Notes: generated by a model from the letters alone, not told the origin. Counted from the first letter of the stretch, positions 53,079-62,043 are shown. The stretch: DNA of 64,000 nt from Rhodococcus koreensis (GCF_900105905.1 NZ_FNSV01000005.1:5642001-5706000), one strand, 5' to 3'. Numbers and translations: made by a program.

Positions 53079-53882
53079 ATGACCAAAGGCGACGGAGTGA
53101 GGTCGAACGACGGCGGTGTGCAGTCGGTCGACCGCGCGGTACGAGTGCTGGAGGTCCTGGCCCGCAACGGTGAGGTCGGGGTCAGTGCGATCGCCGCCGA
53201 AATCGGTGTGCACAAGTCCACGGTGTCTCGACTGCTGGGCTCCCTGGAAGAGCACGAAATGGTCACGCAAACCTATGACCGGGGAAAGTACCGCCTCAGC
53301 CTGGGGATCCTGCGCTTGGCCGCGGCAGTGCCCGAACGGCTCGAGATAACGGAGCAGGGCCACGCCGTGTGTGAACGGCTTGCCATGAAACTCGGCGAGA
53401 CGGTCAACGTCGCAGTTCTGCGTTCGCATTTTGCCGTCCACCTCGATCAGGCCAGAGGGCCCGCGGCTATCGGCACGCACAACTGGATCGGCGAGCCCAC
53501 CCCGCTCCATGCGACGGCAAGTGGAAAAGTTCTCCTCGCCAACCTCGATCAGCGGCAACGACACGAAATCCTGAGCTCGTCGGTGCTCGAGCAGTTCACC
53601 GATCACACGATCACCACGCTCGCTCGACTCGACGAGGAACTGGACGCGGCGCGGAGCCTCGGCTATGCCGTGGTCGTCGAAGAGTATGAAGACGGGTTGA
53701 ACGCTATTGCGGCACCGATCCGGGACTACGCAGGCGGCACCACAGCAGCATTGAGCGTGTCCGGACCGGTCTACCGTTTCAGCGAAGAGCGCATGCGGGA
53801 CGTGGTACCCGACGTCATTGCAGCGGCTGCAGAGATCAGTGAACGCATGGGCTTCCGGGAGTCGTACACACCCAGCGCCTGA
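53079..53882 (+). CDS. IclR-family transcriptional regulator
   Basis: The 267-residue protein has an N-terminal winged helix (VDRAVRVLEVLARNGEVGVS, then AAEIGVHKSTVSRLLGSLEE) and a C-terminal IclR effector domain with PLHATASGKVLLA and a YAVVVEEYEDGLNAIAAPIR segment. Effector pockets of this family bind small organic acids. It lies between the fdh operon and the folD2/Rieske genes, with its own promoter region (AACTTT..TATAGT before the ATG at 53079). A role in controlling the betaine oxygenase genes or the BCCT carrier is likely but unproven. Confidence 0.9.
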   Translation: MTKGDGVRSNDGGVQSVDRAVRVLEVLARNGEVGVSAIAAEIGVHKSTVSRLLGSLEEHEMVTQTYDRGKYRLSLGILRLAAAVPERLEITEQGHAVCERLAMKLGETVNVAVLRSHFAVHLDQARGPAAIGTHNWIGEPTPLHATASGKVLLANLDQRQRHEILSSSVLEQFTDHTITTLARLDEELDAARSLGYAVVVEEYEDGLNAIAAPIRDYAGGTTAALSVSGPVYRFSEERMRDVVPDVIAAAAEISERMGFRESYTPSA

Positions 53883-53897
53883 GCTCGTCGAGGGTCC

Positions 53898-54755
53898 TCA
53901 GTACCCCGCGATTTCTTCGGCCATCTCGACGACATTCGTGAGCAGCATGGCCCGCGTCATCGGGCCGACGCCACCGGTTGCACCGCTGATCTTCCCGGCA
54001 ACGCGGTCCACAGATGGGTGCACGTCACCGAGAATCCCCTCGACGGTGCGCGTGATGCCGACCGACAACACGGTGGCACCGGGGCTGATCCAATCCGGCT
54101 GCACCAGGTGGGCGACACCGGCCGCAGCGATCACGACGTCGGCGTTACGCGTGTGGGCGGCCGTGTCGACGGTGGCCTCGTGGCACAGGGTCACGGTCGC
54201 ATGTTCGCTTCGGCGCGTCAGCATCAGACCGAGAGGCCGGCCGACGGTGACGCCACATCCGAGGACGCAGAACCGAGCGCCGGTGATCGGGACATCGTGA
54301 TGGCGGAGAAGTTCGATGATTCCTCTCGGGGTGCACGGCAGCGGTCCGGCCATCCCCAGCACGAGTCGACCGAGATTCGTCGGGTGCAATCCGTCCGCAT
54401 CCTTGGCGGGATCGATCAGCGCGAGGACCCGGTGGGTGTCGATGTGCTTCGGTAACGGGAGCTGGACGATGAAGCCGGTGCAGGCGCTGTCGGCGTTCAG
54501 TCGCAGGACAGCTGCCTCGATGTCGAGCTGAGACGCGGTTGCCGGCAGGCGAACCTGGATGGAGTTCAAACCGACGCGCCTGCAGTCGCGGTGTTTCGCT
54601 GCGACGTAGGCATGACTGCCGGGGTCGTCGCCGACGAGGATGGTGCCCAAGCCAGGCCGAATCCCCTGCACTTGCAGCATGGCGATTCGGTCGGCGAGAT
54701 CATCCTTGATCTGCTCGCTCACGGCCTTGCCGTCGATCAACGTCGCGATTGCCAT
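53898..54755 (-). CDS. folD2: FolD-family methylene-THF dehydrogenase/cyclohydrolase, altered NADP site
   Basis: The 285-residue protein keeps the catalytic Tyr50 and Lys54 (YVAAK, same numbering as E. coli FolD), VQLPLPKHID and PAKDADGLHPTNLGR. The coenzyme motif, normally GRSxxVGxP, reads GCGVTVGRP (166-174): the Arg and Ser that hold the NADP phosphate are Cys and Gly. TGGVGPMT is retained. It may therefore use NAD, or act mainly as a cyclohydrolase. ATG at 54755 gives the standard length. A perfect regulon operator stands upstream. It is convergent with iclR and divergent from the Rieske operon. Confidence 0.88.
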   Translation of the reverse strand: MAIATLIDGKAVSEQIKDDLADRIAMLQVQGIRPGLGTILVGDDPGSHAYVAAKHRDCRRVGLNSIQVRLPATASQLDIEAAVLRLNADSACTGFIVQLPLPKHIDTHRVLALIDPAKDADGLHPTNLGRLVLGMAGPLPCTPRGIIELLRHHDVPITGARFCVLGCGVTVGRPLGLMLTRRSEHATVTLCHEATVDTAAHTRNADVVIAAAGVAHLVQPDWISPGATVLSVGITRTVEGILGDVHPSVDRVAGKISGATGGVGPMTRAMLLTNVVEMAEEIAGY

Positions 54756-54880
54756 GGGATACGCCCTCTCTGGAACGCCGAAATGGTGCATGTAAGCCGA
54801 TGCCGTAGGTCTGCGGTCACAGCACGGGACGGCTGACCCGAACCGGGTCTGTGCAGGATGGGGAACTGTCTGACGACAAC

Positions 54881-54929
54881 TGATATATCAGAATGGAAGG
54901 AGTGTAGTTCACCAGGCGCGGCTGGTCAA
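54881..54929 (-). promoter_or_regulatory. folD2 promoter with TGATATATCA operator
   Basis: On the minus strand: TTGACC (54929-54924), 17-base spacer, TACACT (54906-54901), 10 bases, then the perfect palindrome at 54890-54881. Leader of about 125 bases. Confidence 0.75.
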
Positions 54930-55204
54930 AGGTTCTCGGCCTGCCGACGTTGATGGCGACCGGGGGCGCCGAGTGGGGGTGGATGTCTTCTCGGCGTCAG
55001 GGTCGGCCTTGCTTCGTTCGACGCCGAGCCGTCTGTCTCGGGATCTTCCGAGCGGATTGATCGAGTGATGATCCTGTGGCGCAACCTCTTCGACGGATGC
55101 GCTGCGCCGAAGCTGCTTCCCGCCCGCCCTCCGGGCAGGGCTGCGACGCGTCGGATTTCGATGGTGCATCTCCACTTGACACTGCCCTATGGCGATTGTC
55201 ACAC

Positions 55205-55242
55205 TGTTGCGTAACACACGACGTGTTTCGCATTGCACAACA
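55205..55242 (+). promoter_or_regulatory. GTTGC-type inverted repeat upstream of the Rieske operon
   Basis: TGTTGCGTAA (55205-55214) and TTGCACAACA (55233-55242) are inverted half-sites that match at 8 of 10 positions. They lie 13 bases before the ferredoxin start. The half-site resembles those near the BCCT gene. Confidence 0.4.
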
Positions 55243-55254
55243 GAGAGGCTTTCA

Positions 55255-55617
55255 ATGCTCGAGGTCTGCCCACTAGCGTCCCTCCCTCGCGGTGACGCAC
55301 GCCGTGTTGATGCCTCCCCGCCCATCGCGGTGTTCCACACCGACGATGGTGAGGTGTTCGCCGTCGACGACACGTGCTCGCACCAGGACGCTTCGTTGGC
55401 AGATGGCTGGCTCGAAGGCTGCGAGGTCGAGTGCCCGCTGCATGCCTCGAAGTTCAACCTTCGGACCGGGGCGGTCGATGCGCCGCCCGCGAAGCTTCCC
55501 GTGCGGACTCATGAGGTCGTGATCGAGGACGGCGTGATCTACGTCGAGCTCAGCACCGAAGCGCCCAACCTGCCACCCGACATCCGGAGCCGTCTCGACG
55601 CGGAGGGGAAAGCATGA
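55255..55617 (+). CDS. Rieske-type ferredoxin
   Basis: The 120-residue protein binds a 2Fe-2S cluster through Cys41, His43 (CSHQDASLADG) and Cys60, His63 (CPLHASKF). It would carry electrons from the flavoprotein reductase to the oxygenase encoded downstream. The ATG at 55255 follows AGAGAGG. The reductase start overlaps its stop by 4 bases. Confidence 0.92.
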   Translation: MLEVCPLASLPRGDARRVDASPPIAVFHTDDGEVFAVDDTCSHQDASLADGWLEGCEVECPLHASKFNLRTGAVDAPPAKLPVRTHEVVIEDGVIYVELSTEAPNLPPDIRSRLDAEGKA

Positions 55618-56777
55618 AGAGCATTGCCATCATCGGCGCATCGCTCGCCGGTCTCTGTGCTGCGCGTGCCCTGCGCGCGCAGGGCTTCGCCGGTGAGCTG
55701 AACATCGTCGGAGCGGAGAGCAACCGGCCCTACGATCGTCCGCCGCTGTCCAAGGAGTATCTGGCCGGCGACATCGACCAGGCTTCTCTGACTCTCGAAC
55801 CGGATGACGAAGACCTGCAGGCGAACTGGCTTCTCGGACTGTCCGCAACGAATTTCGATGCCGGCACCCGTAGCGTCACGCTCAGCGACGGCTCCCAGCT
55901 GAGCGCCGACGGCTTCGTCCTCGCGACCGGTTCGCGTGCGCGGCCGTGGCCAGGGACCGAGCATCTCGCCGGTGTGCACGTCCTCCGTACGATCGAGGAC
56001 GCAGACCGGCTGCGCGCCGACCTCGTCTCCGGCGCCCGACTGGTGGTCATCGGTGCAGGTTTCATCGGCGCCGAGGTTGCCTCCACAGCGCGCAAGCTGG
56101 GACTGGATGTCACGGTCGTCGAAGCCGCTCCGTCACCGCTCATCGGCCCGCTCGGTCCGCAGTTGGGAACGGCTGTGGCCCGCTTCCACGGCGACAACGG
56201 CACCGCCCTCCACTGTGGTGTCGGAGTCGCAGGGTTGACCGGTACCGACCGGGTGACCGGCGTCGACCTCGCCGACGGTCGCCACGTTCCCGCTGACGTC
56301 GTCGTCGTCGGGATCGGGGGCATACCGAACATCGAATGGCTCGAGGGAAGCGGCATCGAACTCGGCAACGGTGTGCTGTGCGACCGGGGCGGCGCTACGT
56401 CGATTCCGCATGTCGTCGCGGTCGGTGACTGCGCGGCATGGATGGACGCCTCGGGCGCTCACCGTCGCGTCGAACACTGGACCGGGGCCTCGGAACGGCC
56501 GGCGATCGCGGTGTCGACTCTCCTCTCCGGCGAGTACCAGGGCCAGCATGTCAAGCCACCGTACTTCTGGTCGGACCAGTACGGCGCGCGCATCCAGTTC
56601 GCCGGAATCGCCGGACCGGACGCAGAATTCACCATCGAAGAGGGCAGCCTCGACGCGGGTAGTTTCCTCGCCGTCTATCGGCGAGACGGGAACCCGGTTG
56701 CGGTCCTCGGCGTAGATCAGGTTCGTCTCTTCACCCGCTGGCGCCGCCAAATCTCCGCTCAGCCGACCCCGATCTGA
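55614..56777 (+). CDS. FAD-dependent NAD(P)H:ferredoxin reductase
   Basis: The 387-residue protein has an FAD fold at the N-terminus (IAIIGASLAGLCAARAL), the RPYDRPPLSKEYL segment typical of oxygenase-coupled reductases (BphA4/CamA type), an NAD fold (LVVIGAGFIGAEVASTARKL) and the second FAD contact AVGDCAAW. It would pass electrons from NAD(P)H to the Rieske ferredoxin. Genes for ferredoxin, reductase and oxygenase stand in order, making a three-component system. Confidence 0.92.
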   Translation: MKSIAIIGASLAGLCAARALRAQGFAGELNIVGAESNRPYDRPPLSKEYLAGDIDQASLTLEPDDEDLQANWLLGLSATNFDAGTRSVTLSDGSQLSADGFVLATGSRARPWPGTEHLAGVHVLRTIEDADRLRADLVSGARLVVIGAGFIGAEVASTARKLGLDVTVVEAAPSPLIGPLGPQLGTAVARFHGDNGTALHCGVGVAGLTGTDRVTGVDLADGRHVPADVVVVGIGGIPNIEWLEGSGIELGNGVLCDRGGATSIPHVVAVGDCAAWMDASGAHRRVEHWTGASERPAIAVSTLLSGEYQGQHVKPPYFWSDQYGARIQFAGIAGPDAEFTIEEGSLDAGSFLAVYRRDGNPVAVLGVDQVRLFTRWRRQISAQPTPI

Positions 56778-56830
56778 ACAACCTTCTCAGCCCACGGATC
56801 CACGAGATCACACACTAAGGGAGACCCCCA

Positions 56831-57952
56831 GTGACAACCACGCACCTGCCTGAGAGCCTCATCTCCACGCTCCCGGGAAACTATTACACCGACAGCGACA
56901 TCTTCAAGCTCGAGCAGGAGAAGGTCTTCGAGGAGATGTGGTTCTGCGCTGTGCGGGCCGCGGACCTCGACAAGCCCGGCGCATTCAAGACCGTCCAGAT
57001 CGGGCGGGAAAGCGTCATCGTGACTCGATCCCGGACAGGTGAGATCCGGGCCTTCCTCAACATCTGCGCCCACCGCGGCGCCCGGCTGTGCACGGAGGAG
57101 AGCGGAGAAGTCAAGCGCTCCTTCCAGTGCCCGTACCACGCATGGACCTACGACCTCGACGGCAAGCTCGTCGCGGCACCGAACCTGACCAAGATGCCCG
57201 ACATCGACCGCGTCGAGTACGGGCTGAAGAACGTGGCGGTCCAGGAATGGATCGGCTACGTCTGGCTCAACCTGGCCGACGAGCCGACGTCCTTCGACAC
57301 CACCGTCGTTCAGGACATCCGCGACCGGCTCGGCGACGTGGAGTCGATCGATCGGTACGACATCGCGAACCTGGACCTCGGCCGTCGAATTGTGTACGAC
57401 GTCAAGGCCAACTGGAAGCTCATCATCGAGAACTTCATGGAGTGCTACCACTGCGCGACGATCCACCCGGAACTGACCGAGGTGCTGCCCGAGTTCGCCG
57501 ACGGATACGCCGCTCAGTACTACGTCGGTCACGGGGCCGAGTTCGGTGAGGGTGTCGAAGGGTTCACCGTCGACGGCTCCGCAGGCCACGACGTGATTCC
57601 CGGCATCGCCGAGGAGCAGGACCGCCGGTACTACGCGATCACCGTGCGGCCGACGGTGTTCGTCAATCTCGTGCCCGACCACGTGATCGTCCACCGGATG
57701 TTCCCGCTCGCCGCCGACCACACCATCGTCGAGTGCGACTGGCTGTATCTGCCCGAGGTGGTGGCGACCGGTAAGGACCTCGATCGCTCCGTGGAACTCT
57801 TCCATCGCGTCAACCAGCAGGACTTCGACGCCTGCGAGCGGTGCCAGCCTGCGATGGATTCGCGACGCTACCGCGACGGCGGTGTGCTCGTTCCCAGCGA
57901 GCATCACATCGGCGAGTTCCACGACTGGCTGCGCGCGAAGATCGCTCACTGA
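56831..57952 (+). CDS. Rieske oxygenase alpha subunit, probable glycine betaine monooxygenase
   Basis: The 373-residue protein has the Rieske cluster ligands Cys79, His81, Cys100, His103 (CAHRGARLC and CPYHAWTYDLDG) and the mononuclear iron site NFMECYHCATIHPEL (His207, His212; Glu204 in place of the usual bridging Asp). It groups by pattern with choline/betaine-type Rieske enzymes such as GbcA and stachydrine demethylase, which demethylate quaternary amines, rather than with aromatic dioxygenases; no beta-subunit gene follows. Neighbouring dimethylglycine and sarcosine oxidases and a BCCT carrier support glycine betaine as substrate, giving dimethylglycine and formaldehyde. GTG at 56831 follows AAGGGAGA. 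Confidence 0.82.
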   Translation: MTTTHLPESLISTLPGNYYTDSDIFKLEQEKVFEEMWFCAVRAADLDKPGAFKTVQIGRESVIVTRSRTGEIRAFLNICAHRGARLCTEESGEVKRSFQCPYHAWTYDLDGKLVAAPNLTKMPDIDRVEYGLKNVAVQEWIGYVWLNLADEPTSFDTTVVQDIRDRLGDVESIDRYDIANLDLGRRIVYDVKANWKLIIENFMECYHCATIHPELTEVLPEFADGYAAQYYVGHGAEFGEGVEGFTVDGSAGHDVIPGIAEEQDRRYYAITVRPTVFVNLVPDHVIVHRMFPLAADHTIVECDWLYLPEVVATGKDLDRSVELFHRVNQQDFDACERCQPAMDSRRYRDGGVLVPSEHHIGEFHDWLRAKIAH

Positions 57953-58011
57953 CGTCGTGGTGACGAGGCCGCTCGTGGGTTCCGCTCCCTGATGAAGGGA
58001 AGGGCAGCGCG

Positions 58012-59067
58012 ATGACGACGGTGGAGATGGGCATTCCCACGGTACGGACGCCGGCCTCTTCGGCGGGGAGGCCGGACGTCGCGCACCTGGTGGACCGCTT
58101 CGGCCGGGTGGCCAGGGACCTGCGGGTGTCGATCACCGAGAAGTGCTCGTTGCGGTGCACCTACTGCATGCCGGAGGAGGGCCTGCCCGCCATCCCGGCG
58201 GAGCGGTTGCTCACGGCGGACGAGATCGTCCGGCTCGTCGTCGTCGCCGTGCGTCGCCTCGGGGTCCGGGAAGTGCGGTTCACGGGCGGCGAGCCGCTGA
58301 TGCGCGCCGACCTCGAGCGCATCGTCGCCGGCTGCGCGGCGCGGGTCCCGGGTGTCCCGCTGGCGATGACGACCAATGCGGTCGGTCTCGAGCACCGGGC
58401 ACGCGGGCTCGCCGCCGCCGGTCTGACCCGCGTGAACGTCTCCCTCGACACTGTCGAGCGAGGGCAGTTCGCGAAGCTGACCAGGAGGGACCGGTTGCCT
58501 TCCGTGCTCGCCGGAATCCGCGCCGCCGTCGCCGCCGGGCTGTCGCCGGTGAAGATCAACGCCGTGCTCATGCCCGAAACGCTCGGTGGTGCACCGGATC
58601 TGCTGCAGTGGTGCCTGGACGAGGGCGTGCAGTTGCGATTCATCGAGGAGATGCCGCTCGATGCCGACCACGAGTGGGCGCGCGAGAACATGGTTCCGGC
58701 GGACCGGCTCCTCGCGGTGCTCGGTGAACGATTCGACCTCGGGGAGATCGGTCGGGACGACCCGTCGGCGCCCGCGGAGAAGTGGCGGGTGAACGGCGGT
58801 CCGTCGACGGTCGGGATCATCGCGTCGGTCTCGCGGTCGTTCTGCGCCGACTGTGACCGGACCCGGCTCACCGCCGAGGGTACCGTCCGGTCGTGTTTGT
58901 TCAGTGACTCCGAGATCGACCTGCGCGGCCCGATGCGGTCGGGCGCGGGCGACGAGGAACTGGCGCTGTTGTGGCGTGGTGCGATGTGGAACAAGTGGGT
59001 GGGGCACGGCATCGAAGCCGACGGATTCGCGCCTCCCGTGCGCAGCATGGGAGCGATCGGCGGCTGA
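58012..59067 (+). CDS. moaA: GTP 3',8-cyclase MoaA (molybdenum cofactor synthesis)
   Basis: The 351-residue radical-SAM enzyme carries out the first step of molybdopterin synthesis. The SAM cluster Cys residues are 45, 49 and 52 (EKCSLRCTYCMPEEG). The C-terminal cluster is in SFCADCDRTRLT and RSCLFS, and the chain ends in the required Gly-Gly. Its presence supports the molybdenum-dependent formate dehydrogenase 6 kb upstream. It starts 59 bases after the oxygenase stop and may be co-transcribed with it. Confidence 0.95.
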   Translation: MTTVEMGIPTVRTPASSAGRPDVAHLVDRFGRVARDLRVSITEKCSLRCTYCMPEEGLPAIPAERLLTADEIVRLVVVAVRRLGVREVRFTGGEPLMRADLERIVAGCAARVPGVPLAMTTNAVGLEHRARGLAAAGLTRVNVSLDTVERGQFAKLTRRDRLPSVLAGIRAAVAAGLSPVKINAVLMPETLGGAPDLLQWCLDEGVQLRFIEEMPLDADHEWARENMVPADRLLAVLGERFDLGEIGRDDPSAPAEKWRVNGGPSTVGIIASVSRSFCADCDRTRLTAEGTVRSCLFSDSEIDLRGPMRSGAGDEELALLWRGAMWNKWVGHGIEADGFAPPVRSMGAIGG

Positions 59068-59242
59068 ATGGGACATATCGGTTGCGGCCGGCCTGTGTGG
59101 ACCGGACAGGTGCCGGCTCAGTTATGTCATTGGGTGCCAACAGAAGCGGGCGGCGGCAATTAGTGGTACCGAACGGCACGTGTTCGAGAGGCTTTCTCGT
59201 ACTGCTCGAGTTCCGCCATCCAGCAAAGATTTTCACAAACTC

Positions 59243-59271
59243 TTGACTCGTTCCAGATTTGTAGGCAATAG
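59243..59271 (+). promoter_or_regulatory. furA promoter
   Basis: TTGACT (59243-59248), a 17-base spacer containing CGTTCCAGA, and CAATAG (59266-59271) lie 13 bases before the furA start. The arrangement resembles the conserved furA-katG promoter of mycobacteria, where FurA itself binds. Confidence 0.6.
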
Positions 59272-59284
59272 TAGGAGAGTGTCC

Positions 59285-59704
59285 GTGACATCGAAGTACG
59301 CAGAACAGTTGCGTGAGGCTGAACTGCGCGTGACCCGGCCCAGGGTCGCGGTACTGGAAGCGGTACAGGCGAATCCGCACGCTGACACGGAGACGATTCT
59401 CGGAGAGGTGCGCTCGGTTCTGCCGGGTGTGTCCCGGCAGTCGGTGTACGGCATACTGCACGCGGCGACTGCTGCCGGCCTGGTACGGCGGATTCAGCCA
59501 TCGGGTTTGGTGGCGCGCTACGAGTCGCGGGTCGGTGACAACCACCATCATGCCGTCTGCCGGTCCTGCGGAGCCATCGCAGACATCGACTGCAGTATCG
59601 GCGAGACCCCGTGCCTGAACCTGTCGCTGGGGTACGGATTCCTGGTCGACGAGGCCGAGGTCATCTTCTGGGGACTGTGCCCCGACTGCTCGCCTCACAA
59701 CTAA
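59285..59704 (+). CDS. furA: Fur-family regulator FurA
   Basis: The 139-residue protein has a winged helix (TRPRVAVLEAVQANPHADTE, then VSRQSVYGILHAATAAGLVR), metal-binding His and Cys residues in HHHAVCRSCG, and CPDC at the C-terminus. It stands directly before katG, the classic FurA-KatG pair in which the peroxide-sensitive repressor controls the catalase. GTG at 59285 gives the family length. Confidence 0.93.
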   Translation: MTSKYAEQLREAELRVTRPRVAVLEAVQANPHADTETILGEVRSVLPGVSRQSVYGILHAATAAGLVRRIQPSGLVARYESRVGDNHHHAVCRSCGAIADIDCSIGETPCLNLSLGYGFLVDEAEVIFWGLCPDCSPHN

Positions 59705-59770
59705 CCCCACACTTTCACACGCACACGTGAAACAGCCCAGCCCGAAACAGCCCCTTGTGAAAGGAAAGTC

Positions 59771-62029
59771 GTGTCTGACTCCACCCAAACTCTCGCGGAA
59801 GAACACCCGCCGATCGCCGAGGCTCAGACCGAGCCCGCACAGAGTGGCGGTTGCCCCGTCGCACACGGCCGGCTCGCGCATCCCACCCGGGGTGGTGGAA
59901 ACCGTGACTGGTGGCCGAACCAGCTCAACCTGAAGATCCTGCAGAAGAACCCCGCCGTGCGCAATCCCATGGACGAGGATTTCGACTACGCCGAGGAATT
60001 CGCGGGCGTCGACCTCGAGGCCCTGAAGCGGGACATCGAAGAGGTCATGACGACCTCGCAGGACTGGTGGCCCGCCGACTACGGACACTACGGACCGCTG
60101 TTCATCCGGATGGCGTGGCACGCCGCGGGCACGTACCGCATCACCGACGGCCGCGGTGGTGCCGGCGGCGGGATGCAGCGCTTCGCGCCGCTGAACAGCT
60201 GGCCCGACAACGCGAACCTGGACAAGGCGCGCCTGCTGCTGTGGCCGGTGAAGAAGAAGTACGGCAAGACCGTGTCGTGGGCCGACCTGATCGTCTTCGC
60301 CGGCAACGTCGCGCTCGAGTCGATGGGCTTTACGACCTTCGGTTTCGGCGGCGGCCGTGTCGATCAGTGGGAGCCCGAGGAAGACGTCTACTGGGGTCCG
60401 GAGCTGACCTGGCTCGGAGACGAGCGCTACACCGGAGAGCGGGACCTCGACAAGCCGCTCGGTGCGGTCCAGATGGGTCTGATCTACGTCAACCCCGAAG
60501 GACCGAACGGCAACCCGGATCCCGTCGCGGCAGCACGGGACATCCGAGAGACGTTCGGCCGCATGGCGATGGACGACGTGGAGACGGCCGCGCTGATCGT
60601 CGGCGGTCACACCTTCGGCAAGACGCACGGTGCCGGCCCGGCCGATCTGGTCGGACCCGAGCCGGAGGCCGCTCCGCTCGAGGAGCAGGGTCTGGGCTGG
60701 AAGAGCGCGTTCGGCACGGGTAAGGGTGGCGACACGATCACCAGCGGCCTCGAAGGCGCCTGGACGCCGACCCCGGCGCAGTGGGACAACAGCTTCCTCG
60801 AGACCCTCTACGGCTACGAGTGGGAGCTGTCCAAGAGCCCCGCCGGTGCGTACCAGTGGATCCCGAAGGACGGCGCCGGAGCCGGCACCGTGCCCGACGC
60901 CCACGATTCGTCGAAGACGCACGTGCCGGTCATGTTGACGACGGACCTGTCGCTGCGGATCGATCCGGCCTACGAGAAGATCACCCGCAACTGGCTCGAG
61001 AACCCGGATCAGCTCGCCGACGACTTCGCCAAGGCCTGGTACAAGCTGACCCACCGTGACATGGGGCCGATCGTGCGCTACCTCGGCCCGCTGGTGCCGG
61101 AGGAGACGCTGCTGTGGCAGGATCCGATCCCCGCGCTCACCCATGAGCTGATCGACGCCGGCGACATCGCGACCCTGAAGAGCCGGATTCTCGAGTCCGG
61201 ACTGACTGTCGCAGAGTTGATTTCGACCGCGTGGGCGTCGGCCTCGTCGTTCCGTAACAGCGACAAGCGTGGCGGTGCCAACGGCGGCCGGATCCGCCTC
61301 GAGCCGCAGGCGAGCTGGGAGGTCAACAACCCGGACGAGCTGGCCCAGGTGGTGCGGACCCTCGAAGGCATCCAGAAGTCCTTCAACTCGGCACAGACCG
61401 GGAACAAGCAGGTCTCGTTCGCCGACCTCGTCGTGCTCGGTGGTGCTGCTGCTGTCGAGCAGGCCGCGAAGAATGCCGGCTACGACGTGGAGGTGCCGTT
61501 CACGCCCGGTCGCACGGACGCGACGCAGGAGCAGACCGATGTGGAGTCCTTCGCCGCGCTCGAACCGGCGGCGGACGGTTTCCGCAACTACCTCGGCGAG
61601 GGCAACCGCCTGCCGGCGGAGTTCCTCCTGGTCGACAAGGCGAACCTGCTGAACCTGAGCGCACCCGAACTCACGGTTCTCGTCGGTGGCCTGCGGGTGC
61701 TGGGCGCGAACTACAACACCACGTCGGAAGAGGGTGTCTTCACCTCGAACCCCGGCGCGCTGACCAACGACTTCTTCGCGAACCTGATCGACCTGGGGAC
61801 GACGTGGGCGCCGGCGTCCTCGGGTTCCGAGATCTACGAGGGTCGGGACCGCGTCAGCGGTGAGGTCAAGTGGACCGGAACCCGCGTCGACCTGGTGTTC
61901 GGGTCGAACTCGGAGTTGCGCGCCCTCGCCGAGGTCTACGCGGCCGACGACGCGAAGCAGAAGTTCGTGCGCGACTTCGTGTCCGCGTGGGACAAGGTGA
62001 TGAACCTCGACCGGTTCGAACTCGTCTGA
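59771..62029 (+). CDS. katG: Catalase-peroxidase
   Basis: The 752-residue enzyme removes H2O2. The distal haem pocket is RMAWHAAGTYR and the proximal His is in GGHTFGKTHGAG; the C-terminal half is the non-catalytic duplicated domain (SASSFRNSDKRGGANGGRIR). The Trp, Tyr and Met residues of the covalent adduct lie in expected segments (for example GLIYVNPEGP). It starts with GTG after AAAGGAAAG. Sarcosine and dimethylglycine oxidases produce H2O2, so this gene fits the island, though furA-katG pairs are common in the group. Confidence 0.97.
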   Translation: MSDSTQTLAEEHPPIAEAQTEPAQSGGCPVAHGRLAHPTRGGGNRDWWPNQLNLKILQKNPAVRNPMDEDFDYAEEFAGVDLEALKRDIEEVMTTSQDWWPADYGHYGPLFIRMAWHAAGTYRITDGRGGAGGGMQRFAPLNSWPDNANLDKARLLLWPVKKKYGKTVSWADLIVFAGNVALESMGFTTFGFGGGRVDQWEPEEDVYWGPELTWLGDERYTGERDLDKPLGAVQMGLIYVNPEGPNGNPDPVAAARDIRETFGRMAMDDVETAALIVGGHTFGKTHGAGPADLVGPEPEAAPLEEQGLGWKSAFGTGKGGDTITSGLEGAWTPTPAQWDNSFLETLYGYEWELSKSPAGAYQWIPKDGAGAGTVPDAHDSSKTHVPVMLTTDLSLRIDPAYEKITRNWLENPDQLADDFAKAWYKLTHRDMGPIVRYLGPLVPEETLLWQDPIPALTHELIDAGDIATLKSRILESGLTVAELISTAWASASSFRNSDKRGGANGGRIRLEPQASWEVNNPDELAQVVRTLEGIQKSFNSAQTGNKQVSFADLVVLGGAAAVEQAAKNAGYDVEVPFTPGRTDATQEQTDVESFAALEPAADGFRNYLGEGNRLPAEFLLVDKANLLNLSAPELTVLVGGLRVLGANYNTTSEEGVFTSNPGALTNDFFANLIDLGTTWAPASSGSEIYEGRDRVSGEVKWTGTRVDLVFGSNSELRALAEVYAADDAKQKFVRDFVSAWDKVMNLDRFELV

Positions 62030-62043
62030 TCCTCGACGAGTCT

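Larger units (their letters stand above)
54756..55254. other. Divergent intergenic region, folD2 / Rieske operon
   Basis: About 500 bases. The left part holds the folD2 promoter and operator, and the right end holds a GTTGC-type repeat before the ferredoxin gene. Between them (about 54930-55200) nothing convincing is seen; the frames that cross it look like shadows. Confidence 0.55.
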
